From: Sphingomonas sp. AR_OL41
GTDB lineage: Bacteria > Pseudomonadota > Alphaproteobacteria > Sphingomonadales > Sphingomonadaceae
Reading direction: 5' to 3'
Length of the DNA stretch: 64,000 nt
Assembly (NCBI RefSeq): GCF_029911635.1
Contig: NZ_JARYTI010000001.1
Coordinates: forward strand, 186,001 to 250,000
In this document: positions 25,539-35,205 of the stretch, piece after piece
Numbering within the stretch: the stretch's first letter is position 1
Layout: the number at the start of each line of letters is the position of its first letter
Notes under the pieces: model-generated
Databases searched by the model: none
What the model was told of the DNA's origin: nothing
Seen by the model: the letters and a program-made list of their open reading frames with translations, nothing else
Made by a program: the position numbers and the translations under genes

Positions 25539-26783
25539 CAGGGGAATCGGGTGAAGGCATCAAGCGGCGATGAGACCTGCGAGGAAGTCATCGTCCCATG
25601 CGGCGATTTTGCGTCGCGATCGAAGCGAATCGCTGGTGTTGGGCAGTCGCAGGAGATTGGTCGCGATGTGCTTGATGGTGGTGAAATTGGCGGGAGCGTT
25701 GTCGGTTCTGACGCGGCATTCGTCATCACGGAACACCATATCCAAAACCCAGTGCAGGCTGTTTTCGACGGCCCAATGGCTGCGGACGATCGGCCCGAGT
25801 TTGTCGGCCGGCAGGTTCAGGGAACTGATATAGAAGCGGGTTTCGCGCTCTATCTTGCTGCCGGTTTCACGGATGCTTTCGATAATGACGATGGTCTTCA
25901 ATCCGGGCCATTTGTGGCGCTCTTGTAGCCAGATGATGTCGTGGATGACCGTGGCGACCCGGGTCTCGATCCGGCCGTGATCGCCATCGACCGTCTCATG
26001 GCGGCTTATTTTGGTGTCGGCAAAATTCCTGGTTTTCTGCTCGACGGCGAACAGCCTGACGTCGTCGTGAAGCGCGCTTTGATTGCCTTTGAGCGCGAGG
26101 ACATAGTCGGCCTTCTGATCGATGATCTGCCGCGTGATGGCGCGCTGGCAGCCCATGGCATCAATGGTGATGATCGCACCCTCGATCTCCAGCATCTCCA
26201 AAAGCCGGGGGATGGCGACAATCTCGTTAGCCTTGTCGGCGACCTTGACCTGACCCAGCACCAATCGTTGGCGCGCGGCAAAGGCCGATACCATGTGGAT
26301 CGCTGCCTTCGCACCCTTGGATCGCCGCACCGTCTTGCCGTCGATGGCAATCACCTCTGATGCCATGCCGGTCAGTGACGATACCCAGGCGACAAAACAG
26401 TGCTGAAACGCATCGGCATCGAGGGTCGCCAGTATGTCGCCGAGATGATCATGGGACGGCGTGCCACCCGCAAACGACCGAAACCGGCGTAGGAACGCCA
26501 GCTTGCGAGCTCCAAAATTGGCGATGTCCGTGATCGTCTCCGCCCCCGACAACACCGCCAGCAGGCACAGCAGAAGAACCTCGGTTAGCGGATAACGCAC
26601 TTTGCCCGGCTGTCGCGCGTCGGGAAGATCCTCAAAATACCCCAGAAATAGACCCGCTTCCGCGAAAGCCCCTTCATCCACCCGTCCGCTCGCCATCCTC
26701 CCTGCCGCTCCTCCTGTAGAAAGGAGCCCCACTGATTCAGCACATCAGCGCTTTGTCACGAACTTCTTCACCCGATTGCCCTG
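25539..26783 (-). mobile_element. Intact ISAs1-family insertion sequence
   Basis: Terminal inverted repeats CAGGGGAATCGGGTGAAG (25539-25556) and CTTCACCCGATTGCCCTG (26766-26783) match at 17 of 18 positions. A perfect 10-bp duplication GTCCGGTTAG flanks both ends (25529-25538 and 26784-26793). It contains one uninterrupted transposase gene. Among the fragments between 23900 and 28000 it is the only complete element, so it is the youngest arrival. Confidence 0.92.
25560..26732 (-). CDS. ISAs1-family transposase
   Basis: The 390-residue DDE transposase starts 'MGLLSTGGAAGRMASGRVDE' and contains the ISAs1 N-terminal domain 'FEDLPDARQPGKVRYPLTEV'. The catalytic residues lie in 'VIAIDGKTVRRS', 'ITIDAMGCQRAI' and 'HWAVENSLHWVLDMVF'. 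The length is usual for the family and no stop interrupts it, so the element can be considered potentially active. A later Met would shorten the N-terminus by a dozen residues. Confidence 0.93.
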   Translation of the reverse strand: MGLLSTGGAAGRMASGRVDEGAFAEAGLFLGYFEDLPDARQPGKVRYPLTEVLLLCLLAVLSGAETITDIANFGARKLAFLRRFRSFAGGTPSHDHLGDILATLDADAFQHCFVAWVSSLTGMASEVIAIDGKTVRRSKGAKAAIHMVSAFAARQRLVLGQVKVADKANEIVAIPRLLEMLEIEGAIITIDAMGCQRAITRQIIDQKADYVLALKGNQSALHDDVRLFAVEQKTRNFADTKISRHETVDGDHGRIETRVATVIHDIIWLQERHKWPGLKTIVIIESIRETGSKIERETRFYISSLNLPADKLGPIVRSHWAVENSLHWVLDMVFRDDECRVRTDNAPANFTTIKHIATNLLRLPNTSDSLRSRRKIAAWDDDFLAGLIAA

Positions 26784-26793
26784 GTCCGGTTAG

Positions 26794-27270
26794 GGTCAAT
26801 ACTGTTCACTTAAGATAATCTTTGCTATGGTATTTGCTATGATAGTAGCCGGTGCTAGGCATCGGGAGGCATTGGCATGGCACGGACAGTAGCAGAACTT
26901 CCTTCGGGTCGCAGACATCAGGCGGCGCATGATGCGCTGCTCGCCGAAATCCTCGACGAGGTAATTACTTATATGGGGAGGAGTTATCCGGGATAGCATT
27001 ATGGCGGCATTTCGTAAATCCTGATCATTGGCTGGATCCAAGGAGAGAACCCGTTGCATGACGCGACTCGATACCGAGCCTAATCCAACTTATATACGGT
27101 CGCTGCTCGAGGCAGCAGCACCAGCATTCCGCATTCGGCGGACTTGGGTTCATCGACGAGACCAATCTCAGCGAGCGGCTTTTCAGGCCCTGTAATTACG
27201 CGGTTCGTCATCCGAGCATCCACCCAGGGCTCGAAGCCGTGGGAGAATTCCAAAAAGGGCGTACGGAGCG
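26794..27270. other. Interval without a recognisable gene
   Basis: This is AT-richer sequence between the ISAs1 element and the IS110 relic. A short rightward frame at 26878 ('MARTVAELPSGRRHQ...') faintly resembles the first residues of some IS4-type transposases but diverges after about ten codons. Nothing else could be supported. Confidence 0.4.
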
Positions 27271-27540
27271 CTACGCGGTGGTCAATTCGGCGCCCTCGAT
27301 GATCACGCCAGCGCTGACATATTTCCATAGAGCCACGAGCAACTTGCGGGCGAGCGCGACGATTGTCGATGACGTGACCGGCAACATCCTTTGTGGCTAC
27401 GATAAATTTCGACATCTTCTCGCCGTTCCCCGGCGCCAGGGACGTGACCAACCATTTCGATTGCGAGAGTTCCAGCGAGATAAAAAATCGCGGTAAGCTC
27501 GGTGCGAACAGCGGACGGCGCTTGGGAACGATGAGCTGCA
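27271..27540 (-). pseudogene. IS110-family transposase relic with internal deletion
   Basis: Read leftward, an N-terminal block ('ISLELSQSKWLVTSLAPGNG', 'EKMSKF') is followed after a jump and frame change by the C-terminal block 'LARKLLVALWKYVSAGVIIE' and 'GAELTTA' with a stop. In intact IS110 transposases these are separated by roughly 250-300 residues including the DEDD and serine regions, which are absent. Confidence 0.65.
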
Positions 27541-27612
27541 ACCGGCATGTCGATCTCCAGAGTGAGTTTTTTAGCGAGACCAGTCTGGCAGAGCGCCGCT
27601 CGCTGTTCACCT

Positions 27613-27812
27613 CCTCATGGAATCTATGCGAAGCTCTACGAACCTGGCGCGGATGGGAGCCCGCGTTTCCGGGAAGCAGCCTGCTTTGCCCATTGGCGAC
27701 GCGATTTCCACGACATCTGGACGTCCCAAAAATCCGAGATCGCACACGAGGCGCTCGAGCGTATCGGGCAGCTCTATGACATCGAGCGCGAGATCGCCGG
27801 CAAGTCTGCCTA
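27613..27812 (+). pseudogene. IS66-family transposase (TnpC) fragment
   Basis: The frame encodes 'GIYAKLYEPGADGSPRFREA', 'ACFAHWRRDFHDIW' and 'EALERIGQLYDIEREIAGKS', the middle part of IS66 TnpC. No start and no C-terminal part are present. It may stem from the same IS66 element as the TnpA fragment at 24123, now scattered by later insertions. Confidence 0.7.
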
Positions 27813-27814
27813 TA

Positions 27815-27990
27815 GCCCCACATCATCGTGCTGGCCCAATCAGGTCGAGCGCTTCTTCGCCCTGCTGACCGAAAAGAGGATCAAAACGAGGGGCCGATAG
27901 CTCCAGGAGGGCGCTAATCGAGGACATCGAAAGCTTCATCGACAACACATCCAATCGACAAAGCTGCAAGCTCGCCTGTCGTCTCTTGGC
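27815..27990 (+). pseudogene. IS630-family transposase 3' fragment
   Basis: Immediately after the IS66 fragment the sequence reads 'SSCWPNQVERFFALLTEKRI', the last catalytic block of an IS630 transposase. After a frame change it continues 'ALIEDIESFIDN'. The piece differs in sequence from the IS630 copy at the left window edge. It ends directly before the efflux operon and so marks the right border of the IS-rich zone. Confidence 0.6.
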
Positions 27991-27999
27991 TCAGTTGGT

Positions 28000-29406
28000 T
28001 TATCCACTCACCCCCATCGCTAGTGCTTTTTGCAGCGCGACGAACTGTGTCGTCAGGGCCATCCGGGCCTGAATCTGTAGATCCGCAGCCGCCAACTGAT
28101 CGTTTTCGGCGGCAAGCGCGGCAAGCGCGGACGACCGCCCTGCACGGCAGGATTGCTGGGCGAGGCCAGCGCTGTGGTCCGCCAGCAGAGAGTTGCGCGT
28201 CTGCATCGCGAATGCCTTGCGTGCCTCGCCGAATCTGTTGAGTGAACTTTCCGCATCCTGAAGGGCCACGAGCACGGCGGCGCGATACGCTGCCGCCGCC
28301 TCATCGCGACCGGCGACGGCCTGCAACACGCCCGCCCGCCCGCGTCCAAAATCGGCAAGGTTCCATTGGATCGTCGGACCGGCGAGCGACCAGAGATTGT
28401 CGGCACTCGCAATATCGCCCTTCATGGCGCTGCCAAGACCGACCACGCCTGCCAGGCTGACCTTGGGCATCCGCGCGGCTTCCGCCACGCCAATCCCGGC
28501 ATTGGCGGCATGCAGGTGCTGCTCGGCCGCCCGGATATCGGGCCTGCGGGCGAGCATGGCGGTGGGATCGCCGACCGGGACGGCGGCGGGGGGAAGCGGA
28601 ACCGGGCCCGTGCCATCGAGCATGGCATCGAGCGCGCCAGGGGCTTCTCCCAGCAGCACGGCTATCGCGTCCTTGCGATCGTTCCGGTCCGCTTCCAGAG
28701 CCGCGATGGCTTGCCGCCGGACTTCCACGGTGCGATCGGCCTGATCGCGCTCGATGCGCGACAGCTTGCCCGCGCCTTCAAGCTGCGCCGTGAGGTTCGC
28801 GATCTTCTGCTGGTTGGCAAGCAGACGGCGCGCGAGGTCCAGACGTTGTCGGCTGGCGCGCAGGGCAAGATATTGGCGCGCGATCTCCGCAGTCAGGCTG
28901 AGGCGGGTATTCTCCGCATCGGCCTGCGCGGCCTCGAATTGCGCGCGCGTGGCCTCGATATTCCGCCGCGCTCCACCGAATAGATCGATTTCCCAAAGGG
29001 CGTCGAAGCCTGCGAGGAAGAGCGACGAGGACTTGGCCTCTCCACCCGTCACCAATCTCGATGCCTGGATATTCCCGGCCCCTGCCCCGGTGCCGACAAC
29101 CGGCGCCAATGCCGCGCGCGAGCTTCGCAGTTGGGCCCGCGCCTGCCGGACACGCGCTTCGGCGATATCGATCGCCGGGTTGGAGGACAGCGCCCGCCCG
29201 ATCAGTTGATCGAGCAGCGGATCGTTCAATTCCCGCCACCATGGCGTCAGTTGCGGCGTGGCGGGCATCGAAACCTGATCCGTCCGCAAGAAGGAATTGC
29301 CCATCGAGGCGGGGGGTGGCGGTGCACCTTTGTAATTCGGCCCCATCATACATCCGCCGAGTGTGGGCAACAGCAGGAGCGGAGGGACAAAGACAAGCGC
29401 ACGCAT
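28000..29406 (-). CDS. NodT-family outer-membrane efflux lipoprotein
   Basis: The 468-residue TolC-like channel has a lipoprotein signal 'LLLLPTLGGCMMGPNY' (lipobox LGGC), two internally related OEP domains and long coiled-coil helices ('ARVRQARAQLRSSRAAL'). ATG at 29406 places the signal peptide at the N-terminus; the frame is open 36 bp further. It is transcribed divergently from the tetR-adaptor-pump operon and surely forms the outer-membrane part of that pump. The stretch 'LAQQSCRAGRSSALAALAAE' near the end departs a little from the usual 'RYRAGxxS' helix. Confidence 0.88.
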   Translation of the reverse strand: MRALVFVPPLLLLPTLGGCMMGPNYKGAPPPPASMGNSFLRTDQVSMPATPQLTPWWRELNDPLLDQLIGRALSSNPAIDIAEARVRQARAQLRSSRAALAPVVGTGAGAGNIQASRLVTGGEAKSSSLFLAGFDALWEIDLFGGARRNIEATRAQFEAAQADAENTRLSLTAEIARQYLALRASRQRLDLARRLLANQQKIANLTAQLEGAGKLSRIERDQADRTVEVRRQAIAALEADRNDRKDAIAVLLGEAPGALDAMLDGTGPVPLPPAAVPVGDPTAMLARRPDIRAAEQHLHAANAGIGVAEAARMPKVSLAGVVGLGSAMKGDIASADNLWSLAGPTIQWNLADFGRGRAGVLQAVAGRDEAAAAYRAAVLVALQDAESSLNRFGEARKAFAMQTRNSLLADHSAGLAQQSCRAGRSSALAALAAENDQLAAADLQIQARMALTTQFVALQKALAMGVSG

Positions 29407-29474
29407 CGACAGTATCTCCGGTTCAGGGCCGTAGCGACGCAAGCTTGCTGGACAGCCACGGACGAATCACTTAC

Positions 29475-29508
29475 TAACCCACTTAACGGTCGTTCAACAA
29501 GTGAGCAT
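29475..29508. promoter_or_regulatory. Putative TetR operator in the divergent promoter
   Basis: The 105-bp gap between the outer-membrane gene and tetR contains CACTTAACGGTCGTTCAACAAGTG, with outer arms CACTT/AAGTG and an inner AACG-GT-CGTT dyad. Dyads of this size in divergent tetR promoters are usual autoregulatory operators; the assignment is inferred from position. Confidence 0.45.
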
Positions 29509-29511
29509 TCC

Positions 29512-30087
29512 ATGTCCGACATGCGGTCCCAATTACTCGAAACCGCCGCCCGGCTTTTCGCCGAGCGCGGCTACGAAGCCGTGTCGATGCGCAATATCGC
29601 CAGGCTGGTCGGGGTGACCCAGGCGAACCTCTATTATCACTTCCGGGACAAGGCCGACCTGATCGAGGCCACCCTCGCCTCGGTGTTCGAGGCTTGCGCC
29701 CGCGATCTGGATGCGTGGCTGGCCCAGCACCCGTCGAACCAGCTCGAGGCTTTTGTGCGATGGTTCGTCCGGAGGCTGATGACCGACCGGATATTCGCCC
29801 GCCTGCTGTATCGGGAACTGCTGGATGGAGACGAAGCCCGCATCGCCACCCTTTCACGCACGGTACTTCGGCAACCATTCCAATCGATCGTCGCTGCAGT
29901 GGAGCAAGGCAGAACGGACATATCTGCCAAGGAGGTCGCGTTGTCGCTGGTTGGCTTCGCGCTTGGACAGGTCCTGATCCTGCCCCTCGCCCCCGGCCTG
30001 ACCGGAGACAGCGAGAGGTCCGAATCCGTGGATCAGGTGGCCTCTCAACTTCTCGCCCTGATCCAGTCCGCTTCGGTGGTGGGCTGA
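29512..30087 (+). CDS. TetR-family repressor of the RND pump
   Basis: The 191-residue protein carries the N-terminal TetR DNA-binding motif ('TAARLFAERGYEAVSMRNIA', 'GVTQANLYYHFRDK'). The C-terminal ligand domain is AcrR-like in size but not further assignable. It is the first gene of tetR-adaptor-permease; the adaptor ATG follows one base after its stop. It probably represses both this operon and the divergent outer-membrane gene. Confidence 0.88.
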   Translation: MSDMRSQLLETAARLFAERGYEAVSMRNIARLVGVTQANLYYHFRDKADLIEATLASVFEACARDLDAWLAQHPSNQLEAFVRWFVRRLMTDRIFARLLYRELLDGDEARIATLSRTVLRQPFQSIVAAVEQGRTDISAKEVALSLVGFALGQVLILPLAPGLTGDSERSESVDQVASQLLALIQSASVVG

Positions 30088-30088
30088 C

Positions 30089-31189
30089 ATGGATCGCAAG
30101 CACCGTGTGGCGAAGGCGATCGCCCTGTCGTTTCCTATCCTTCTCGCAAGCTGCGGCGGTGGGGACCAGACATCGCAATCGGCGGAACCTCCCGCCGTCA
30201 ACCTGCCCGTGACGACTGCATCCCTGACGACATCCATGGACGGAACTGCCGCGAGCGGCACGGTCGAATCCGATGATCGCGTGCAACTCGTGGCCCGCGC
30301 CTCGGGCACTATCCGGGCACCCGACCTTTATGACGGCCAGCCCGTCAGGCGCGGGCAAATCCTTGCGACCATCGACGCGCGGCAGGCCGAGGCCGCTGTT
30401 CGGCGCGCCAGCGCCGCGCTGGATGCGGCGCTGGCCGAACAACGCAATGCGCATGGGGATGTCACGCGCGATGCACCGCTCGCCCAAAGCGGTGCCTTGG
30501 CGATGGATGCCTATCGCAAAGAACAGCTTCGAGACAGCGCGGCCGCCGCCGGAGTCACCCAGGCACAGGCGGCACTCACCGCTGCCCAGGTGGACCTCGC
30601 CTACACCTCGGTTGCCAGCCCTTTCGACGGTTTCGTCGTTTCCCGGCAAATCCGCGACGGAGACATGGTGATGCCAGGATCGCCGCTGGTGACGGTGGAG
30701 AGCCGTGGCCAATTGGTGTTCCGCTTTGCCGCGCCCCAGGCCAGTCTCGGGATGTTCGTGCCGGGAGCGGCGACTCCCGTGCTGCTCGACGGGCGCGAAG
30801 ATCGCCCCGTAACCGGCAAGGTCCGGGGCGTCGTCCCCTCCGCGGACCCGGCTACCCGCCGCTACACGGTAGAGATCGTTCTTCCCGCCGATAGCGGAAT
30901 CATGCCGGGCATGTTCGGTCGCGTCCGGCTCCCATCGGCGACGAATCACGGGGTCAGCGGAGATACCGTCGCGGTGCCTGCCGCCGCGATCACCGACCGC
31001 GGCGGGCTGACCGGGGTTTTCGTGGTGGGCCAGGACAAGCGTCTCACCTTCCGCTGGGTGCGGCCGGGTGACCGGCTGGGCGATCGGGTCACCGTAACCT
31101 CCGGCCTGTCGGCTGGTGAACGCATCCTCGCCCGTGTCGATCGGACCGTTCGGGACGGCGCACGCCTCGCCGGCGGAGCCACGCGATGA
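30089..31189 (+). CDS. RND periplasmic adaptor lipoprotein
   Basis: The 366-residue membrane-fusion protein has a lipoprotein signal ending 'PILLASCGGG' (lipobox LASC). It has the biotinyl-lipoyl halves 'GTIRAPDLYDGQPVRRGQIL' and 'SPFDGFVVSRQIRDGDMV' flanking an alpha-hairpin rich in Ala and Gln, then beta-barrel and membrane-proximal domains. It links the inner-membrane RND pump with the outer-membrane channel. Its stop overlaps the permease start (ATGA, 31186-31189), which shows tight coupling. The substrate is not evident. Confidence 0.9.
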   Translation: MDRKHRVAKAIALSFPILLASCGGGDQTSQSAEPPAVNLPVTTASLTTSMDGTAASGTVESDDRVQLVARASGTIRAPDLYDGQPVRRGQILATIDARQAEAAVRRASAALDAALAEQRNAHGDVTRDAPLAQSGALAMDAYRKEQLRDSAAAAGVTQAQAALTAAQVDLAYTSVASPFDGFVVSRQIRDGDMVMPGSPLVTVESRGQLVFRFAAPQASLGMFVPGAATPVLLDGREDRPVTGKVRGVVPSADPATRRYTVEIVLPADSGIMPGMFGRVRLPSATNHGVSGDTVAVPAAAITDRGGLTGVFVVGQDKRLTFRWVRPGDRLGDRVTVTSGLSAGERILARVDRTVRDGARLAGGATR

Positions 31190-34100
31190 CCGAGGCGCCG
31201 CTCAATTTAGCGGGCCGCCTTGCCAGGACATTCATCACCTCCAAGCTGACGACCGTCTTCCTGCTGGCCGCGCTGCTGCTCGGCGCGCTCGCCGTGTTGC
31301 TGACCCCGCGCGAGGAAAATCCCCAGATCGTGGTGCCCGGTGCGATGGTCACGGTCGCCCTGCCCGGCGCCACCGCCGAAGAGGTGGACCGGCTGGTGGT
31401 GGCACCGCTTGAAGGCGTGCTCAGCGAGATGACCGGGCTCGACCACAGTTACGGCACTGCCCAACCCGGCCTCGGCACGGTGCAGGTGCAGTTCAAGGTC
31501 GGCCAGCCGCCCGAGGATTCGCTGGTCAAGCTCTACAACCGGGTGATCGCCAACCGCGGCAGGCTTCCCGCCGATGCGGCTATCCCACTGATCCAGGCGG
31601 TCGATGCCGACGATGTGCCCATCGTTACCGTGACCCTCGCTTCCTCCGCCTATGACGACTTCGGCCTCAAGCGATTGGCGGATTCGATGGCTGAGCGCCT
31701 GCGCAGCACGCCGGGCGTTTCGGTGGTTTCCGTCTATGGCGGGCGCAACCGAGAGATTGATGTCGCGCTCGATCCGGTCCGATTGCAGTCCTTCTCGATC
31801 TCGCTCGCCGAGGCACGCGGAGCGCTGGGCGCCTCCGATGTGGGCCTCAACCTCTCTGGGCCGGCACGGGCGGGCCGACTGGAACGACTGCGCTACTCCG
31901 GCGAGCTGGGATCGGTGGCGGCGGTACGCGATCTCGTGATCGGGGTGCGCAATGGCCGCACGATCAAGATCGGAGATGTCGCAACCATCTCCGACGGCCC
32001 GCATGTCGAAATCACGCGCCTCAGCCGTTTCGGATTTGCGGCGGGCGACCCGCGCGCCAAGCTCGGTGAAGGCGAAATGCCCGCCGTCACCATCGCCATT
32101 GCAAAGAAGAAGGGTGAGAATGCGGTCACCGTGTCCGAAGCCGTGGCCAATCGGGTCGCGCGGATGCAGGCCAGCTTCATCCCGCGCGCGGTCCATGTCG
32201 TAACCACCCGCGACGACGGCCAGAAAGCCGACGAGGCCGTCAACGCGCTGATGGAGCATCTGGCGATCGCGCTGATTACCGTCAGCTTCATCATGCTGTT
32301 GTTCCTCGGCTGGCGCGAGGCGCTGATCGTGTCCGTCACCGTTCCGGTCATCTTCTCGATCACGCTCGGAGCGGACCTGCTCGGCGGGGTGACGATCAAC
32401 CGCATCACCCTGTTCGCGCTTATCCTGGCGCTGGGCCTGCTCGTCGATGCCTCGATCGTCGTGATCGAGAACATCCACCGCCACTACCATCACGAGCGCT
32501 CCGACGCTTCGCAGGAGGATGTGACCGTCCTTGCCACCAACGAGATCGGCGGCGCCACCAATCTCGCGACATTTGCCGTGATGCTGGTGTTCGCGGCCCT
32601 GCTGCTCGTGACCGGCATGGCGGGCGATTATTTCTATCCCATCGCCTATAATGTGCCGATCGCGATGCTCGCGTCGATCATTGTCGCCTATATCGTCACG
32701 CCCTGGGCAGCGAACCGCTGGGTCAAGCGACCTGCCTCTACCGGCGGCATATTGGATGATGGAAGCGCGGAAGAGGCCGGTGCTCATGCGGAGCGCAAGC
32801 CCGACAAGTTGCGGGACGCCTATCTCTGGCTGATCCGACCGCTTCAGGAGCACTCAAAGGCACGTCGTGCCCTGATGATCGGCGCGGTCGTTGCCCTGCT
32901 CCTTTCGATCGCGCAAGGCGGCTGGCAGTTCATCCGCCCGGCGGGCGTCGGCGGGCCGGTGCCGCCGCTTGGGGTTGCCATGGGCTTCCTTCCCAAGGAC
33001 AACAAGAACACCTTCAACATCGTGATCACAATGGCCGAAGCCAGCCCCGTAGAGAATACGGCCCGGATGGTTCACGAGATCGACGGCCTGCTTGCCGCCA
33101 ATCCGCTGGTGGTGAACTACCAGAACTGGATCGGCCAGGCTGGGGTCCCGGATTTCAATGGATTGATGCAGGGAACGGCGGCTCGCACGGGTGAGAATGT
33201 CGCCGAAATCCGCGTCAACCTCCTGGACAAGCACCAGCGTTCGGAAAGCTCGATCACGTTCGTCCGCGAATTGCGTCTGAAGATCGAAGCCATTCGGACC
33301 CGCTATCCGGGCGCCCGGGTGAGACTGGTCGAGGATCCGCCGGGGCCACCGGTGCGTGCGACGGTGCTCGCCGAATTGCACGGCGAAGATCTCGTGGGCT
33401 TGCGCCGGCTGGCGAAGCAGGTGGAAGCCGAGTTCGCCAACACCTATGACATGGTCGATATCTCGAACAGCGAGCCTACCGACGTGTCGCAATGGCGCTT
33501 TGTTCCTGACCGCGAGAAAGCAGCGCTCTCCGGCGTATCAGCTGCCGATATTGCCGAGGTTCTGGGACTTGTCTATGATGGCCAGGTGGTCGGGCGTGCC
33601 CATATCGATCCAGAGCGCAACCCCGTTCCGATCCGCGCCTATGTGCCGCGCGCGGATCAGCCCGCCCCCGCACGGCTCGAAGGCCTCTACGTGACCAGCA
33701 GGGACGGCCGCCAGATACCGCTGGCCGAATTGGTCCGGCGCACACCATCGACCGCCGACAAGCCGGTCCAGCGCAAGGACAATGAGCGCGTGATCTTCAT
33801 CGGAGGAGAACTTGCGCAGAGCGTGCCGGTCTATGCGGTGCTCGATCTCAACCGGCGCTTGTCGAGATTGCGCACCCCGGACGGGCAGCCGCTCGCCACC
33901 GGCAATCTCAGCCTCAGCGAAAAGGCACCTGACATCATCGACGGCTACCAACTGCTATGGAGCGGCGAAATGCGGATGACGCTCGATATCTACCGCGACA
34001 TGCTGATGGCGCTCGGGGCGGCGCTGACGGCGATCTATTTCCTACTGGTTGCTTATTATCGCTCGTTCCTCACCCCGCTGATTGCCATGTCCGCAGTGCC

Positions 34101-34464
34101 TCTGGGGGTCATCGGCATCTTTCCGGGCCACTGGCTGCTGAAAACCGACTTTTCGGCGACCTCCATCGTGGGCATCATCGCACTGTCCGGCGTGGTGATC
34201 CGCAACTCGCTGCTCATCATCGACTTCATCCAGGATAACCAGAAACATGGCATGCCGCTGGCGGAGGCGGCGCGGATGGCCGGCGCGGTCCGCCTGCGGC
34301 CGATCCTGCTCACCACGCTTGCCATCGTGCTGGGCTCGGCGATCATGATCCCCGATCCCGTGTTCGGCGGCCTTGCGATCTCGCTGATCTTTGGCACGCT
34401 CGTCTCGACCGTGCTCACTGTCTTCGTGGTGCCGATCCTCTATGAGCGCCTCATGCGCGCATGA
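31186..34464 (+). CDS. RND-family efflux pump, inner-membrane permease
   Basis: The 1092-residue protein shows the RND two-fold repeat: a first transmembrane helix ('TTVFLLAALLLGALAVL'), a large periplasmic loop ('GATAEEVDRLVVAPLEGVLS'), a helix cluster, and a second half beginning near 860. The proton-relay helix reads 'GLLVDASIVVIENIHRH', with one Asp where AcrB has two in a row. It is longer than AcrB because of an insert around residues 520-590. Together with the adaptor and the divergent NodT protein it forms a tripartite exporter. Drug or solvent efflux is a reasonable guess next to an alkane island, but the sequence does not prove it. Confidence 0.9.
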   Translation: MTEAPLNLAGRLARTFITSKLTTVFLLAALLLGALAVLLTPREENPQIVVPGAMVTVALPGATAEEVDRLVVAPLEGVLSEMTGLDHSYGTAQPGLGTVQVQFKVGQPPEDSLVKLYNRVIANRGRLPADAAIPLIQAVDADDVPIVTVTLASSAYDDFGLKRLADSMAERLRSTPGVSVVSVYGGRNREIDVALDPVRLQSFSISLAEARGALGASDVGLNLSGPARAGRLERLRYSGELGSVAAVRDLVIGVRNGRTIKIGDVATISDGPHVEITRLSRFGFAAGDPRAKLGEGEMPAVTIAIAKKKGENAVTVSEAVANRVARMQASFIPRAVHVVTTRDDGQKADEAVNALMEHLAIALITVSFIMLLFLGWREALIVSVTVPVIFSITLGADLLGGVTINRITLFALILALGLLVDASIVVIENIHRHYHHERSDASQEDVTVLATNEIGGATNLATFAVMLVFAALLLVTGMAGDYFYPIAYNVPIAMLASIIVAYIVTPWAANRWVKRPASTGGILDDGSAEEAGAHAERKPDKLRDAYLWLIRPLQEHSKARRALMIGAVVALLLSIAQGGWQFIRPAGVGGPVPPLGVAMGFLPKDNKNTFNIVITMAEASPVENTARMVHEIDGLLAANPLVVNYQNWIGQAGVPDFNGLMQGTAARTGENVAEIRVNLLDKHQRSESSITFVRELRLKIEAIRTRYPGARVRLVEDPPGPPVRATVLAELHGEDLVGLRRLAKQVEAEFANTYDMVDISNSEPTDVSQWRFVPDREKAALSGVSAADIAEVLGLVYDGQVVGRAHIDPERNPVPIRAYVPRADQPAPARLEGLYVTSRDGRQIPLAELVRRTPSTADKPVQRKDNERVIFIGGELAQSVPVYAVLDLNRRLSRLRTPDGQPLATGNLSLSEKAPDIIDGYQLLWSGEMRMTLDIYRDMLMALGAALTAIYFLLVAYYRSFLTPLIAMSAVPLGVIGIFPGHWLLKTDFSATSIVGIIALSGVVIRNSLLIIDFIQDNQKHGMPLAEAARMAGAVRLRPILLTTLAIVLGSAIMIPDPVFGGLAISLIFGTLVSTVLTVFVVPILYERLMRA

Positions 34465-35205
34465 GGCTTCCGTCCCATGCCGCGGCCCTAGGAAAGACGT
34501 TTGCGACGCAGGCTGACGAGCACGAGGATCGCCGCGCGCCGGATCCCGGTAGCGGGGCTTCCAATTCGGCTTACGTCGCGTGGTCGATATGTTCCAGCAG
34601 CGCCGCTGGCGGCGCATGGTCCGGCCTTCTCGCAAGATTGCGATAATGCCACGCGGCCTCTTCAAGGATGGAATCCGCTTCGATCCGGGCGTCTTTGGGA
34701 CGACTTGATCTCAGCCCGGCCAGTTCGGCGGGCGAAAGGCCGGCCCTGAGATCGCGCAGTGCTCAGCCGTTGGCGGGCTGTCGAATGCCCCGCGCGTCGT
34801 GAGGAGGGCGAGCCGATGGCCCACCCAGCCTCCCACAGCGGCGAGAAGCCCGGCGATCTCGGGCGAAATGCCCCCTGCCCCCCAGACCGTCGTGCCGACA
34901 GCACGGTGCCGGCTTTGGGTGGGGTCAAGGTTGGCAGCAAGTTCGGCCTGCCGCACTGTACCAAGCCGCTGCGCCATCGCGAGGGTGTCCATGCCCATCG
35001 TGCTGGCCTCGATGCGGGCGAGGACGCGGCGCTGGCATGCCCATTTTTTGGCGCCGTAGTGGTCTCGGCATAATTGCGCAGGACCGGATGCTGCGCCTTC
35101 GCCCGCCTGACCGCACAGGCATCGGCAACCGTGACGATTTCAAGATCGGCGCGCAGCACGGCGTTGGTGGGCAGGCCGAGCGTACGCTTCGCGAAGGCTC
35201 GGCCA
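34465..35205 (-). other. Decayed coding region between two efflux operons
   Basis: No intact gene is visible. Read leftward, protein-like fragments occur in shifting frames: 'NAVLRADLEIVTVADACAVR' near 35150, then a 95-codon open frame (34998-34711) with 'AGLLAAVGGWVGHRLALLTT', then another frame with 'SILEEAAWHYRNLARRPDHA' ending near 34573. The repeated frame changes suggest a degraded gene or genes of a family I do not recognise. The 100 bp after the pump gene show nothing. Confidence 0.45.

Noticed and set aside
26878..26997. Short frame starting MARTVAELPSG, possible IS4-type transposase start
   Set aside because: Similarity covers only about ten residues; the remainder does not fit the family.
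31207..32853. Long leftward open frame of about 548 codons opposite the RND pump
   Set aside because: It mirrors the codon bias of the pump gene and has no recognisable domain.
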